The position numbers and the translations under genes were made by a program. Source: JBOHER01 sp050701115 (GTDB taxonomy: Bacteria > Actinomycetota > Actinomycetes > Mycobacteriales > Pseudonocardiaceae). Taken from it: a stretch of 60,873 bases of DNA. The notes under the pieces were generated by a model. The model was given only the letters and a program-made list of their open reading frames with translations, was not told the origin of the DNA and did not search any database. Below, one piece after another: positions 8,553 through 17,329 of the stretch (its first letter is position 1; every line of letters starts with the position of its first letter). The stretch spans positions 1-60,873 of the forward strand of contig JBOHER010000435.1 in NCBI GenBank assembly GCA_050701115.1. Direction: 5' to 3'.

Positions 8553-9148
8553 CCGCGGTGGTGGACGGCAGGCCGCGCTGCCCGTGGGCGAACGCGGCGC
8601 CGGTGTACGCCGAATACCACGACACCGAGTGGGGCGTCCCGCTGCACGGCGAGATCGCACTGTTCGAACGGCTGTGCCTCGAGTCGTTCCAGTCCGGGCT
8701 TTCCTGGTTGGTGATCCTGCGCAAGCGGAAAGGCTTCCGGCGGGCCTTCGCCGGGTTCGATCCCGCGCTGGTCGCCGAGTTCACCGATGCCGACGTGGCC
8801 CGGTTGCTGGACGACGCGGGCATTGTGCGGAACCGCGCCAAGATCGCCGCGTCCATCGCCAACGCGCGCGTTGTGGTCGCGCTCGATCGGCCGCTGGACG
8901 AACTGCTGTGGTCCTTCGCGCCCGACGGAGCGGACAAGGTCCGCCCGGCAGGCATCGATGACGTGCCCGCGGTGACCCCGGAGTCGCGAGCCATGGCCGG
9001 CGAGCTCAAGCGCCTCGGTTTCTCCTTCGTCGGCCCGACCACCTGCTACGCGCTCATGCAGGCCACCGGCATGGTCGATGACCACGTCGCAGGCTGCTGG
9101 CGCGCACTTGAGGCTGCCACGCACGAGAGTGCGCTCAGGCTCCGGTGA
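8549..9148 (+). CDS. tag: DNA-3-methyladenine glycosylase I
   Basis: A 199-aa HhH-superfamily DNA repair enzyme that excises 3-methyladenine from alkylated DNA. The Zn-binding set is visible: an N-terminal Cys (RCPWAN), His in YHDTEWGVP, and the C-terminal DDHVAGC His/Cys pair. SFQSGLSWLVILRKR and the FVGPTTCYALMQA block are family hallmarks. The GTG start overlaps the DivIVA-domain gene by 4 bp. Its 3' end overlaps the convergent enoyl-CoA hydratase gene by 14 bp. Confidence 0.95.
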   Translation: MTAVVDGRPRCPWANAAPVYAEYHDTEWGVPLHGEIALFERLCLESFQSGLSWLVILRKRKGFRRAFAGFDPALVAEFTDADVARLLDDAGIVRNRAKIAASIANARVVVALDRPLDELLWSFAPDGADKVRPAGIDDVPAVTPESRAMAGELKRLGFSFVGPTTCYALMQATGMVDDHVAGCWRALEAATHESALRLR

Positions 9149-9956
9149 ACCTGGGGGTGCGCTTGGCGACGAACGCGTCGACGGCCTCACGGTGGTCAGC
9201 GGTCTGCCCGAGGTCGTTCTGCGCGGCCTGTTCCACGGTGAGTGCCTCGGCAAGGGTGGACCGCGCCGCAGCCGCCAATGCGCCCTTGATCTTCCGGTAC
9301 GCCACCGTGGGACCAGCGGCGAACCGCGCGGCGAGCTCCTGGGCACGGGGCAGCAGGACCTCGTCCTGGACCACCTCGGTGACCAGCCCGATACGCAACG
9401 CCTCGTCGGCATCGACCGTACGGCCCAGCAACATCAACTCGGTCGCCCTGCCGAATCCGATCAGCCGCTGCAACGTCCACGACGCGCCGGAGTCCGGCCC
9501 GAGCCCGACGTTGGCGAAGGCCATCAGGAAGTTCGACGACCGCGCGGCGATGCGGATGTCGGCGGCATAGGCGAACGCCGCCCCCGCACCAGCGGCGGGT
9601 CCGTTCACCGCGGCGATGATCGGCTTGGGCATTTCGGCGATGGCGATGGTGATCGGGTTGTAGTGCGCTTCGACCGTGCGGAGCGGCGCGGGGTCTCCTG
9701 CCACCAAAAGGCCGACGTGCTCTTTGAGGTCCTGGCCCGCGCAGAACGCCTTGCCGGCGCCGGTCAGCACGATCGCACGTACCTGGTCGTCGGCCGCTGC
9801 GGCCCGGAGCGCCTCGAGCAGCCGCTCCTTGAGCTCGACGTTGAGGGAGTTATACGCCCGCGGCCGGTTGAGGGTGATGGTGCGAACGCCATCAGCGTCG
9901 GCGGTGGTCAGCACATCCGCGTTCGATGCGGCCTGCTCGTCCTCGGTGGTCGGCAC
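9135..9956 (-). CDS. Enoyl-CoA hydratase/isomerase family protein (PaaG-like)
   Basis: A 273-aa crotonase-fold protein. The oxyanion-hole segment AGKAFCAGQDLKEH and the second block AAGAGAAFAYAADIRIA are clear. The active-site region reads ANVGLGPDSGASW, with Asp where classical hydratases have Glu. That pattern is typical of PaaG-type isomerases acting on ring-epoxide or phenylacetyl-CoA intermediates. I choose the GTG at 9956 because GAGGAG lies 7 nt upstream; the longer GTG at 9971 has no such signal. No other paa genes are nearby, so the true substrate is unknown. Confidence 0.88.
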   Translation of the reverse strand: MPTTEDEQAASNADVLTTADADGVRTITLNRPRAYNSLNVELKERLLEALRAAAADDQVRAIVLTGAGKAFCAGQDLKEHVGLLVAGDPAPLRTVEAHYNPITIAIAEMPKPIIAAVNGPAAGAGAAFAYAADIRIAARSSNFLMAFANVGLGPDSGASWTLQRLIGFGRATELMLLGRTVDADEALRIGLVTEVVQDEVLLPRAQELAARFAAGPTVAYRKIKGALAAAARSTLAEALTVEQAAQNDLGQTADHREAVDAFVAKRTPRFTGA

Positions 9957-10317
9957 TTCTCGGCTCCTCACTGGTCGACCGTCGGCTCTGCGCCCGGACC
10001 GTGCGCGGTCCAGTGCGGTCCGAGCACCTTGTCAGCCTGCCCGAAGCTGGTCGGGGGTCCAACCCTGGGTCGACAATTCCCGCCGTCGACCGGATGAGTC
10101 GCATACCTGCGTTGACGCGCGTCCGCTAGGCCGCATCCGCTTTCGCTGCTAGATCAGCAGTAGGGGACAATGAGAGCGTGAGGTCTCAACGGCGGGCGCG
10201 CGTGGGTGCTGGGGACTTGATCTCCTGCGCGCCGTCGAGGAAGCCTCGTCGACCCGGTTGGCTTTGGCGAGCGCGAGCCGGGCGCGCTGGTTGATGTTGA
10301 TACGGAGGGAGCACGCT
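9957..10317. other. 360-bp intergenic region upstream of the DUF3117 gene
   Basis: There is no convincing gene here. The region must hold the promoter of the minus-strand hydratase and that of the DUF3117 gene. Within it are a 5-5-5 inverted repeat CTGCT-AGATC-AGCAG (10146-10160) and a GC-rich stretch just before the AGGGA ribosome-binding site at 10306-10310. The long leader ahead of a 55-aa protein could carry post-transcriptional control, but I see no named riboswitch. Confidence 0.4.
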
Positions 10318-10485
10318 ATGGCGGCCATGAAGCCCCGGACCGGAGATGGTCCCCTCGAGGTAACAAAGGAGGGGCGGGGCCTCGTGATGCGCGTGCCGCT
10401 CGAGGGCGGTGGGCGACTCGTCGTCGAGCTGACGGCCGAGGAAGCCAAGGACCTCGGCGCGGCCCTGCAGGAGGCCACCAGCTGA
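10318..10485 (+). CDS. DUF3117 domain-containing protein (55 aa)
   Basis: A 55-aa protein that is nearly invariant across actinobacteria (Rv1211-like). It begins MAAMKPRTGDGPLEVTKEGR and ends with an amphipathic helix, ELTAEEAKDLGAALQEA. It has no signal peptide or cysteine. The ATG at 10318 has GGAGGGA placed 7 nt upstream; the longer in-frame extension is rejected. Its biochemical function is unknown to me; strong conservation of such a short protein suggests a core role. It is followed 22 bp later by the aminopeptidase gene. Confidence 0.92.
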   Translation: MAAMKPRTGDGPLEVTKEGRGLVMRVPLEGGGRLVVELTAEEAKDLGAALQEATS

Positions 10486-10507
10486 GTCGCACCCCTTTCG
10501 AGTGATT

Positions 10508-12058
10508 ATGGTGCGAGCCGCCGTGCCGTCCATTCCCAGCCCGCTGCCCGATGTCGGGCTGATCACGTCCGTGCGGCGCGGAATCGCCACGGTGCTGCTC
10601 GTCGCAGCGGTCGACCGGGACGGTGATCCGTCGACGTCGAATGGCGTGCCGCCAACGGCGGTGACCGATGCCGTGCGACCGCTCGACGGCAGCGTATTGC
10701 CCGACGAGTGGCTTCCCGCCGCTCGACTGACCGGCCGCGCGGGTGAGGTGCACCAACTCCGTGCGGAACCTGGCGGTCCGCGCTGGCTGCTCGGTGTCGG
10801 TGCGGGCGAGCCGGCGCAGCAGTGGCGCTGCGCGGGTGCCGCCCTGATCCGCGCGATCGACGCGGACATCGAGGCACGGCACGAAGCGGGCGAACGGGTG
10901 CCGAAATCCGTGCAGATGCTGCTGCCCGACGACGTCGACCCCGAGTGCCTTGCCGGGCTGGTGCTCGGCCTGCGGTTGGGTGGATATCGATTCACCGTCA
11001 GCGAGAAGCCCCGTACGCCGACCACCCGCTCGGTGCTGTTGGTGACCCCCGCCGAGCGGGTTGACGAACTCCAGCCCGCCCTGCGGCGGGCAGGCGAGCT
11101 CGCAGCGGCGACGGCGCTGGCGCGGGACCTGGCGAACACTCCGTCCAACGTCAAGGACCCCGACTGGCTCGCGCGGACGGCCGAGCGGGTCACCGCGGGA
11201 GCGCAGGGGCTCACGGTCGAGGTCCGCGATGCCGACTGGCTCGCGGCGAACGGGTTCGGGGGTGTGCTCGCGGTCGGTGGTGGATCCGCCAGCCCGCCGC
11301 GGCTGATCGAGTTCAGCTACCGCAGGCGCGGGGCGAGCACGCACCTGCTGTTGGTGGGCAAGGGAATCACCTTCGACACAGGCGGCATCTCGATCAAGCC
11401 GGCGGAGGGCATGCACCTCATGCGCACCGACATGTCCGGCGGTGCGGCCGTGATCGCGGCGATGCGGGCGATCGCGGCGATGCGGCTCCCCGTCCGGGTG
11501 ACGGCGCTGGTGCCCGCGGCGGAGAACCACCTGTCCGGTTCGTCATACCGTCCGGGCGACGTGCTGCGCCACTTCGGCGGGCGGACCAGCGAGATCAGCA
11601 ACACCGATGCCGAAGGCCGGCTCGTGCTGGCCGACGCCCTGGCCTACGGGGTCAAGCGGTTCGCCCCCGATGTCGTCGTGGATGTCGCCACCCTGACCGG
11701 GGCGATGAAGATCGCGCTCGGGCTGCGAACCGGGGGACTGTTCGCCAGCACCGGAGAGCTCGCCGAACGGGTGCGCTCAGCGGGTGCGCGGGTGGGCGAG
11801 GCATGGTGGCCGATGCCCCTGCTTGATGCGCATGCCGATGCGGTGCGTAGCGAGATCGCCGACCTCAAGCAGACACCGAAGGGCCCTGGTGGGATCACCG
11901 CGGCGCTGTTCCTCCGTGAGTTCACCGGCGGGTTGCCGTGGGCCCACCTTGACATCGCGGGACCGGCCCGCGCCGACAAGACCTACGACGAGGTGACCCC
12001 GGGTGGCACCGGCTTCGCCGCACGCACCTTGATCGAGTTCGTCGCCTCCTACGCCTGA
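10508..12058 (+). CDS. Leucyl aminopeptidase (M17 family)
   Basis: A 516-aa cytosolic M17 metallo-aminopeptidase that releases N-terminal residues, often Leu, and acts in peptide turnover. The N-terminal half is the variable macro-like domain. The catalytic domain shows VGKGITFDTGGISIKP (metal-binding Lys and Asp), MRTDMSGGAAVI and the signature NTDAEGRLVLADALAY. Start choice is ambiguous between GTG 10502, ATG 10508 and GTG 10511; none has a clear ribosome-binding site, so ATG is reported. Length and motifs are intact. Confidence 0.92.
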   Translation: MVRAAVPSIPSPLPDVGLITSVRRGIATVLLVAAVDRDGDPSTSNGVPPTAVTDAVRPLDGSVLPDEWLPAARLTGRAGEVHQLRAEPGGPRWLLGVGAGEPAQQWRCAGAALIRAIDADIEARHEAGERVPKSVQMLLPDDVDPECLAGLVLGLRLGGYRFTVSEKPRTPTTRSVLLVTPAERVDELQPALRRAGELAAATALARDLANTPSNVKDPDWLARTAERVTAGAQGLTVEVRDADWLAANGFGGVLAVGGGSASPPRLIEFSYRRRGASTHLLLVGKGITFDTGGISIKPAEGMHLMRTDMSGGAAVIAAMRAIAAMRLPVRVTALVPAAENHLSGSSYRPGDVLRHFGGRTSEISNTDAEGRLVLADALAYGVKRFAPDVVVDVATLTGAMKIALGLRTGGLFASTGELAERVRSAGARVGEAWWPMPLLDAHADAVRSEIADLKQTPKGPGGITAALFLREFTGGLPWAHLDIAGPARADKTYDEVTPGGTGFAARTLIEFVASYA

Positions 12059-12154
12059 CCCACCAGGAGGGGAACTCGCCTGCGACTTTCCGGTGGTGTC
12101 TGATCGACCACAGTGCGGCCGCAAACTCGTTAGCAAGGCTTAGCATCGGTTGTC

Positions 12155-13414
12155 GTGGTCACCAGTCTCCGATCGCCTGCCGCGCCCGCGGCAGGCACGG
12201 AGCTGTCCGGCACCAGCCGGTCGGGGGCCCGGTCGCTCACCATCGCGGTCGCCGCGGCGGGAATCGCCTCGTTCGCGCTCCTCTACGCCCCGCAGCCGGT
12301 GCTGCCGCAAATCGCGGAAACTTATGGGCTCGACCCTGGATCCGCCTCGCTCGCGGTGAGCGTGGCAACCGCAGGGCTTGCCATCGCGGTGCTGCCCATC
12401 GCGGTGCTGTCCGAGGTCATCGGCAGGCGTCCGATCATCGTGATCTCGCTGGTCGTGTCGGTGCTGCTCGGCCTGGTGATTCCGTTCGCACCCAACTATC
12501 CGATCCTGCTTGTCCTGCGGGGACTGCAGGGCGCGGCGATCGCCGGGTTCCCAGGGGTGGCCGCGGCCTTCCTGGTGGAGAAACTCGGTGCCAGGGGAGT
12601 CGCGGGCGCAGTCGGCGCGATGGTCGCGGGCAACACAATCGGTGGCATGCTCGGCAGGCTCGCCGCCGGTTTCAGCGCGGACTGGCTCGGCTGGCAGGGC
12701 GCGCTGGCCGGTTCGGCGCTGCTCTCGCTGGCCTGCGCATCGGTCGCGCTGATCGCGCTGGCCAGACAGCGCCGCGCCGACCGCAGGTTGGTGGCCGAAC
12801 CTGGAGGCAGGCAGGGGCTGCTGCCTGGCCTCGCTGCCGCGATGCGCCAACCTGTCCTGCTCGCGCAGTACGCGATCGCGCTGCTCGGCATGGGTGCCTT
12901 CGTCGCGTTGTACAACGCAGCGGCCTTCCGGCTCACCGGCGAACCCTTACACCTCGCGCCTGCCGTTGCCTCGCTGGTGTTCCTCGCCTACGCGATGGGC
13001 GCGGTGTCGTCCTCGCTCGCGGGGTGGCTGGTCGGTCGCTTCGGGCGGGTGCCCGCGCTGATCGGCGCGCTGATCGTCACCACGTTGGGCGCAGCGCTGA
13101 CCTTGTCGAACTGGTTACCGCTGGTGCTAGCCGGGTTTGTCGTGCTCACCGGGGGATTCTTCGCCGCGCACGCCGTCTCCAGCGGCTGGACGGCCAGTGC
13201 GGCCCAGCCCGGCGCGCGCGGCCAGGCATCAGGTCTGTACACGCTGGCCTATTACCTCGGCAGCAGCGTCGGCGGTACCGGTGGCAGCGTGGTGTTCGCG
13301 CACGCCGGCTGGGGTGCCTTGATCGGCATGGTCGCGGTGTGGCTCGGCCTGGCCATGGTCGCCGTGCTCGCTGTGCGCCACCACGGCGTGCACCGGGCAC
13401 ACCACGCGGGCTAG
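12155..13414 (+). CDS. MFS transporter (YnfM-like)
   Basis: A 419-aa polytopic protein with about 12 hydrophobic segments and an MFS loop 2-3 motif (LSEVIGRRPII). The N-terminal YAPQPVLPQIAETYGL and GFPGVAAAFLVE stretches resemble the YnfM/arabinose-efflux branch, so it is probably an exporter of small organics or drugs. The GTG start at 12155 has TAGCAT 8 bp upstream and no Shine-Dalgarno, suggesting leaderless transcription. The stop TAG shares the palindrome CTAG (13411-13414) with the convergent methyltransferase stop. The substrate cannot be told from sequence. Confidence 0.88.
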   Translation: MVTSLRSPAAPAAGTELSGTSRSGARSLTIAVAAAGIASFALLYAPQPVLPQIAETYGLDPGSASLAVSVATAGLAIAVLPIAVLSEVIGRRPIIVISLVVSVLLGLVIPFAPNYPILLVLRGLQGAAIAGFPGVAAAFLVEKLGARGVAGAVGAMVAGNTIGGMLGRLAAGFSADWLGWQGALAGSALLSLACASVALIALARQRRADRRLVAEPGGRQGLLPGLAAAMRQPVLLAQYAIALLGMGAFVALYNAAAFRLTGEPLHLAPAVASLVFLAYAMGAVSSSLAGWLVGRFGRVPALIGALIVTTLGAALTLSNWLPLVLAGFVVLTGGFFAAHAVSSGWTASAAQPGARGQASGLYTLAYYLGSSVGGTGGSVVFAHAGWGALIGMVAVWLGLAMVAVLAVRHHGVHRAHHAG

Positions 13415-14061
13415 CCGATTCTGGACGCCACCAGCAGACCGCTGCCGACCGGCAGCATCGCGGGCATCAACCGCTCATCATTGGCCACCGCGCGTGCGAC
13501 CTCCCGCAACGCCAGCGTCTCCGGATCACGACGGGCCGGATCGGCGAGTTTGCCCTGCGCGAGGACGCCGGAGAACGCGATGACCCCGCCGGGGCGGAGC
13601 AGCGCGACTCCGCGCTCGTAGTAGTGCGGGTATTCCACCTTCGCGGCGTCGACGAAGACCAGGTCGTAGCCGCCATCGGTGAGGCGGGGCAGCACGTCGA
13701 CCGCCCGGCCCATGATCAACCGTGCGCATCCGGTCGGGAAGCCCGCCTCGGTGAAGGCCGTGCGGGCGGCCCGGTGGAATTCCGGCTCGATGTCGATCGA
13801 GGTCAGCACCCCATCGGAGTCCATGCCACGCAGCAGGTACAGGCTGCTCACCCCGGCACCGGTGCCGATTTCCACCACAGCTCGCGCACACAGGGTCGCG
13901 GCAAGGAATCGCAGCGCCGCACCCGCCGTTGGCTCGATGGCCGGGCAGCCGAGCTCGGCCGCGCGGGTGCGGGCAGCCGCGAGCACCTCGTCGTCCGGCA
14001 GGTAACCGTCGAGGTAGCCGGCGAGGCCGCTTGATCCGGAGGCATGCGTCTCGGAGGTCAC
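13411..14061 (-). CDS. O-methyltransferase (SAM-dependent, COMT-like)
   Basis: A 216-aa class I SAM-dependent methyltransferase. Motif I is VVEIGTGAGVSSLYLL, motif II holds the acidic SIDIEPE, and YDLVFVDAAKVEY carries the metal-binding Asp typical of the caffeoyl-CoA/catechol O-methyltransferase family. It lies immediately upstream of and divergent from sigE, exactly as Rv1220c does in M. tuberculosis. The natural substrate is not known. The stop codon shares CTAG with the convergent MFS stop. Confidence 0.9.
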   Translation of the reverse strand: MTSETHASGSSGLAGYLDGYLPDDEVLAAARTRAAELGCPAIEPTAGAALRFLAATLCARAVVEIGTGAGVSSLYLLRGMDSDGVLTSIDIEPEFHRAARTAFTEAGFPTGCARLIMGRAVDVLPRLTDGGYDLVFVDAAKVEYPHYYERGVALLRPGGVIAFSGVLAQGKLADPARRDPETLALREVARAVANDERLMPAMLPVGSGLLVASRIG

Positions 14062-14216
14062 GAGGGCAGGTTAGCGCCGTCGACCAGGAATTCGGCGCAG
14101 GCAGGCTGGCGGAACGGCGCGATGTGATGACGCGCGCAGCACGAACACTCTCAGGTTCGTCTCAGGCCGGTCTCACCTGAACCCTAAGGAGGTCGGAAAT
14201 ACTGATCGGCAGCGAC

Positions 14217-14243
14217 GGGAACATCGCCGATCGAGCCTGCGTT
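14217..14243 (+). promoter_or_regulatory. Candidate ECF/SigE-type promoter of sigE
   Basis: GGGAAC (14217-14222) and CGTT (14240-14243) are separated by 17 bp, close to the SigE-group ECF consensus GGAAC-N16-18-CGTT. The predicted transcript would begin near 14250, inside the GGAGGAG ribosome-binding site of the first sigE start. If the promoter is used, the second start at 14300 would be favoured. Confidence 0.5.
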
Positions 14244-14252
14244 GAGTGGAGG

Positions 14253-14302
14253 AGAACAGCCCGATGGAGGTGTGTGCACAACCTATGCAGAACAGCCCGA
14301 TG
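14253..14302 (+). repeat. 14-bp in-frame duplication of the sigE start region
   Basis: AGAACAGCCCGATG occurs at 14253-14266 and again at 14289-14302. The spacing is exactly 36 bp (12 codons), so both ATG codons are in the sigE frame. Confidence 0.85.
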
Positions 14303-14905
14303 CCCACGAAGACCGCGACCGACGTCGCGCCCGTTCCGGTGAGCGTGTCCGATGGTGCGGGGGATGGCGCATGGACGCCGCCCTCATGGGATGAGATCGT
14401 CCGCACGCACGCGGGCCGGGTGTACCGGCTCGCCTATCGCCTCACCGGCAACTCGCACGACGCGGAAGACCTCACCCAGGAGACGTTCATCCGGGTGTTC
14501 CGCTCGCTCGCCTCGTACAAACCGGGCACCTTCGAGGGCTGGCTGCACCGCATCACCACGAATCTCTTCCTCGACATGGTGCGCAAGCGCTCCCGGCTGC
14601 GCATGGAGGGTTTGCCCGAGGACACCGACCGCATCATCGGCGACGGCCCGAGCCCGGAACAGGTCTACGTGGACACCCACCTCGACCCCGATCTGCAGGC
14701 CGCGCTCGATGAGCTGGCGCCCGAGTTCCGCGTCGCCGTCGTGCTCTGTGACGTTGAAGGCCTCTCCTACGAGGAGATCGGTGCCACTCTTGGGGTGAAG
14801 CTCGGTACAGTGCGCAGCAGGATCCACCGTGGCAGGCAAGCGCTGCGTGCCTCGATGGAACGGCGTAGCGAAGCAAAGCAGAAGACCGCGAGGATGTCGG
14901 CATGA
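14264..14905 (+). CDS. sigE: RNA polymerase ECF sigma factor SigE
   Basis: A 213-aa ECF sigma factor. Region 2 contains VYRLAYRLTGNSHDAEDLTQETFIRVFRSL (split across the conserved helix), and region 4 contains LSYEEIGATLGVKLGTVRSR, the -35 recognition helix-turn-helix. It directs envelope and surface-stress genes in relatives. The ATG at 14264 has GGAGGAG 9-10 nt upstream; a second in-frame ATG at 14300 follows a repeated copy of the same sequence and could give a shorter isoform. The stop overlaps the anti-sigma start (ATGA). The order methyltransferase, sigE, anti-sigma, htrA, tatB equals the mycobacterial locus. Confidence 0.94.
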   Translation: MEVCAQPMQNSPMPTKTATDVAPVPVSVSDGAGDGAWTPPSWDEIVRTHAGRVYRLAYRLTGNSHDAEDLTQETFIRVFRSLASYKPGTFEGWLHRITTNLFLDMVRKRSRLRMEGLPEDTDRIIGDGPSPEQVYVDTHLDPDLQAALDELAPEFRVAVVLCDVEGLSYEEIGATLGVKLGTVRSRIHRGRQALRASMERRSEAKQKTARMSA

Positions 14906-15606
14906 CCGGAGTGCACGACGCCGCTGGAGCGGGCAAGCAGCGGGGCAGCCGTCCGGGGCCTACCGTGCGGTTGGGTGCGGGCTGGCAGCTCCCCGAGTCC
15001 CACCTGTTGCCGGACGCGGTCGTAGCCTTCGTTGACGGTGAGCTGTCGCCGAGCGCCCAGGATCGGGCAGCGGCTCATGTGGCGCATTGCCCCAGTTGCG
15101 CCGCCGATGTCGCGGCCCAGCGGCAGGTCCGGGTGGCCGTGCACGAGTCGATGGCGCCGTCGGTGCCTGCCGGTCTGCTGGCCAGCCTCCGCTCGATCCC
15201 GCAGAACACCGAGTTGCCGACGGGACCGGACAACCTCGCGGTGACCGAGGACGGGCAGCTGGTGGCCATTCAGCGTCCCGATCGGGTCCCGCTCGGGACG
15301 CCGCTTGGATCGTCCGCACTCGGGTCATCAGCCCCGCTGGGCACCTCGGGCGTGCTCGGCGCGAACCAGCGCAGGCACGGGCGCCGGACGGCCCAGGGTG
15401 CGGGCGTGGTGGTGTCCGGGCTGGTGCTGAGTGCGCTCGCGCTGGTGGTCGCTGCCGAAGACGGCAACGATGCACCGCAACCGGCTGCCAAGAACCCCTC
15501 CTCGGTCAACAACGACGTGCTTCCCGCGCGGTTCGCCGGCGTGCCTGCGCCGCCCACCCCGAGTCCTACCGCCGCGGCTGAGCTGCCGCGGATCGCGCAA
15601 CGCTGA
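14902..15606 (+). CDS. Anti-sigma factor (RseA-like, zinc-binding)
   Basis: A 234-aa partner of SigE. The zinc anti-sigma motif is complete as His-x3-Cys-x2-Cys in HVAHCPSC near residue 55, preceded by VAFVDGELSPSAQDRAA. A single hydrophobic segment (VVVSGLVLSALALVV, about residues 170-185) suggests membrane anchoring with a Pro-rich outer tail. A low-complexity Gly-Ser-Leu linker lies at about residues 130-150. It overlaps sigE by 4 bp, so the two are made together. Family members hold the sigma factor inactive until stress; whether release is by proteolysis or redox is not visible. Confidence 0.88.
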   Translation: MTGVHDAAGAGKQRGSRPGPTVRLGAGWQLPESHLLPDAVVAFVDGELSPSAQDRAAAHVAHCPSCAADVAAQRQVRVAVHESMAPSVPAGLLASLRSIPQNTELPTGPDNLAVTEDGQLVAIQRPDRVPLGTPLGSSALGSSAPLGTSGVLGANQRRHGRRTAQGAGVVVSGLVLSALALVVAAEDGNDAPQPAAKNPSSVNNDVLPARFAGVPAPPTPSPTAAAELPRIAQR

Positions 15607-15709
15607 CTTCACCCCGGCGACGGCAGACTGGGGTCGATATCCTGCGTGGTCAGCGGGCAGCGGCCGCGCAGCGCAAGAGTGAAGACCAGCGCCGCATAGT
15701 CGGGGAGCG

Positions 15710-17263
15710 ATGAGCAATCAGGAGCCTCAGTCGCGTTCTGCGTCCCAGCAAGGTGCAGACGCGCAGCGGTCCGGTGCGCCACGACTCGATCCGCGCCCGC
15801 TCGAGCGGCATTCCGTCGATCCCGCTTCTGCCGCGGCATTCGGCCGTCCGCACGGTGTCGACGGCGCCTTCGACACGCTGTATTCCGCGCGCAGCACGAG
15901 CAGCGGAAACGGGTCGGCGACCAACTCCTTGCCTCCGCCCGCCTCGCTCACCGAGGCATTCGGGCGCCCGTACGAGCAGCAGGACGTCGTGCTGCAACGC
16001 CCGCCCGACTCCCCCGAAGCCGCGGGTGCCGCGTCGGACGATCCACTCTGGGCCAGCATGTCTGATCCATGGCGTGATCCCGGTTCGGGTGCCGTGCTCG
16101 GCGGGCCAGCGGTGCCGGTCGAGCGGGAATCCAGCGAGGAAGCCCACCGGCAGCGGGCGGCCATGCTCAGCGTGTCGGAGGTGCTGACCGGCAAGCGGGT
16201 GCAGCCCACCGCCCTTGGGCTGCTCGCGGTCATCGCGCTGCTGATCGGCTCGCTCGGCGGCGTTGTCGGCTGGTTCATCGCGCAGTCGGGCAATCAGCTC
16301 ACCGGTGAGGTGACCATCTCCGAGGCTCAGGCGGGCAAGGAACGGCCGCCAGGCTCGGTGGCCGACATCGCGCAGCGGGTCGCGCCTGCCGTGGTGTCCA
16401 TCGAGGTCAGGTCGGGGCAGCGCGGGGGGGTCGGGTCCGGCGTCGTGATTGATCCGGACGGGTACATCATCACCAACCACCACGTCATCTCGACGGCGGC
16501 GAAGGACGACAAAGCCAAGCTCATGGTGGTGTTCACCGATGGGACCCGCGCCGAGGGCACGGTGGTTGGCAGCGACCCGAAGACCGACCTCGCTGTGATC
16601 AAGGTGAACGTCACCAATCCGACCGTCATCCAGGTCGGCAAGTCGTCCGAACTCGTCGCCGGTGACAAAGTGATCGCCGTCGGCTCGCCGTTCGGCCTGG
16701 AGAACACCGTCACCGAAGGCATCGTCAGCGCGCTGAACCGTCCGATCACCGCGCCAGGCGAGAACGGGGATCCGCCGGTGACCTACGATGCGATCCAGAC
16801 CGACGCCGCGATCAACCCGGGTAACTCCGGCGGAGCGCTTGTCGATTCGACCGGGGCCCTGATCGGGATCAACTCGCTGATCCGAACTGTCGGCAACGCC
16901 CAGGGACAGGGCGGCAGTATCGGTCTCGGCTTCGCCATCCCGATCGATCAGGCCATCAGGATCAGTGAGTCGCTGATCAGGGACGGCAAGGTCGCACATG
17001 CGGAACTCGGGATCAGCGTCGCGTCGGTGTCGGCGAACACTTCGGAAGGCGCGCAGGTGCAGGACGTCCGCAGGGGTGGCCCCGCGGCGGGCGCCGGGAT
17101 CGCGGAGGGCGACGTGATCATCAGGGTCGCTGACCGGATCGTGCGCAATGCCGCGGAGCTCACCGTGGCGGTGCGGCAGCACGAAGTGGGGGCCGTGGTC
17201 CCGATCAAACTTGTCCGGGATGGCCGCGAGTTCATCGTCGACGTCACGCTCGGATCCGATTGA
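15710..17263 (+). CDS. htrA: HtrA/DegP-type serine protease with PDZ domain
   Basis: A 517-aa membrane-anchored protease. There is a disordered N-terminal region (residues 1-150), one transmembrane helix (LGLLAVIALLIGSLGGVVGW), and a trypsin-like domain with the catalytic triad visible as His in IITNHHVI, Asp in KTDLAVIKV and Ser in NPGNSGGALVD. A PDZ domain lies at the C-terminus (GPAAGAGIAEGDVIIRV). It acts outside the membrane on misfolded proteins and may cleave the anti-sigma factor. The start ATG at 15710 follows GGGGAGCG. It lies 103 bp after the anti-sigma gene. Confidence 0.94.
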   Translation: MSNQEPQSRSASQQGADAQRSGAPRLDPRPLERHSVDPASAAAFGRPHGVDGAFDTLYSARSTSSGNGSATNSLPPPASLTEAFGRPYEQQDVVLQRPPDSPEAAGAASDDPLWASMSDPWRDPGSGAVLGGPAVPVERESSEEAHRQRAAMLSVSEVLTGKRVQPTALGLLAVIALLIGSLGGVVGWFIAQSGNQLTGEVTISEAQAGKERPPGSVADIAQRVAPAVVSIEVRSGQRGGVGSGVVIDPDGYIITNHHVISTAAKDDKAKLMVVFTDGTRAEGTVVGSDPKTDLAVIKVNVTNPTVIQVGKSSELVAGDKVIAVGSPFGLENTVTEGIVSALNRPITAPGENGDPPVTYDAIQTDAAINPGNSGGALVDSTGALIGINSLIRTVGNAQGQGGSIGLGFAIPIDQAIRISESLIRDGKVAHAELGISVASVSANTSEGAQVQDVRRGGPAAGAGIAEGDVIIRVADRIVRNAAELTVAVRQHEVGAVVPIKLVRDGREFIVDVTLGSD

Positions 17264-17329
17264 CATCTGCTCGGTGGCGGGAGCCGCCGGGTAGGCTGTA
17301 GAGGTCGGAAGTGGCACGAAGGAGCGCGT

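Noticed and set aside
7143..8660. A 500-residue N-terminal extension of the PlsC-like gene
   Set aside because: It covers gpgS and the DivIVA-domain gene in antisense, and the acyltransferase domain starts only after it.
10149..11530. Long minus-strand ORFs over DUF3117 and the aminopeptidase
   Set aside because: Arg/His-rich shadows of genes whose own frames are well supported.
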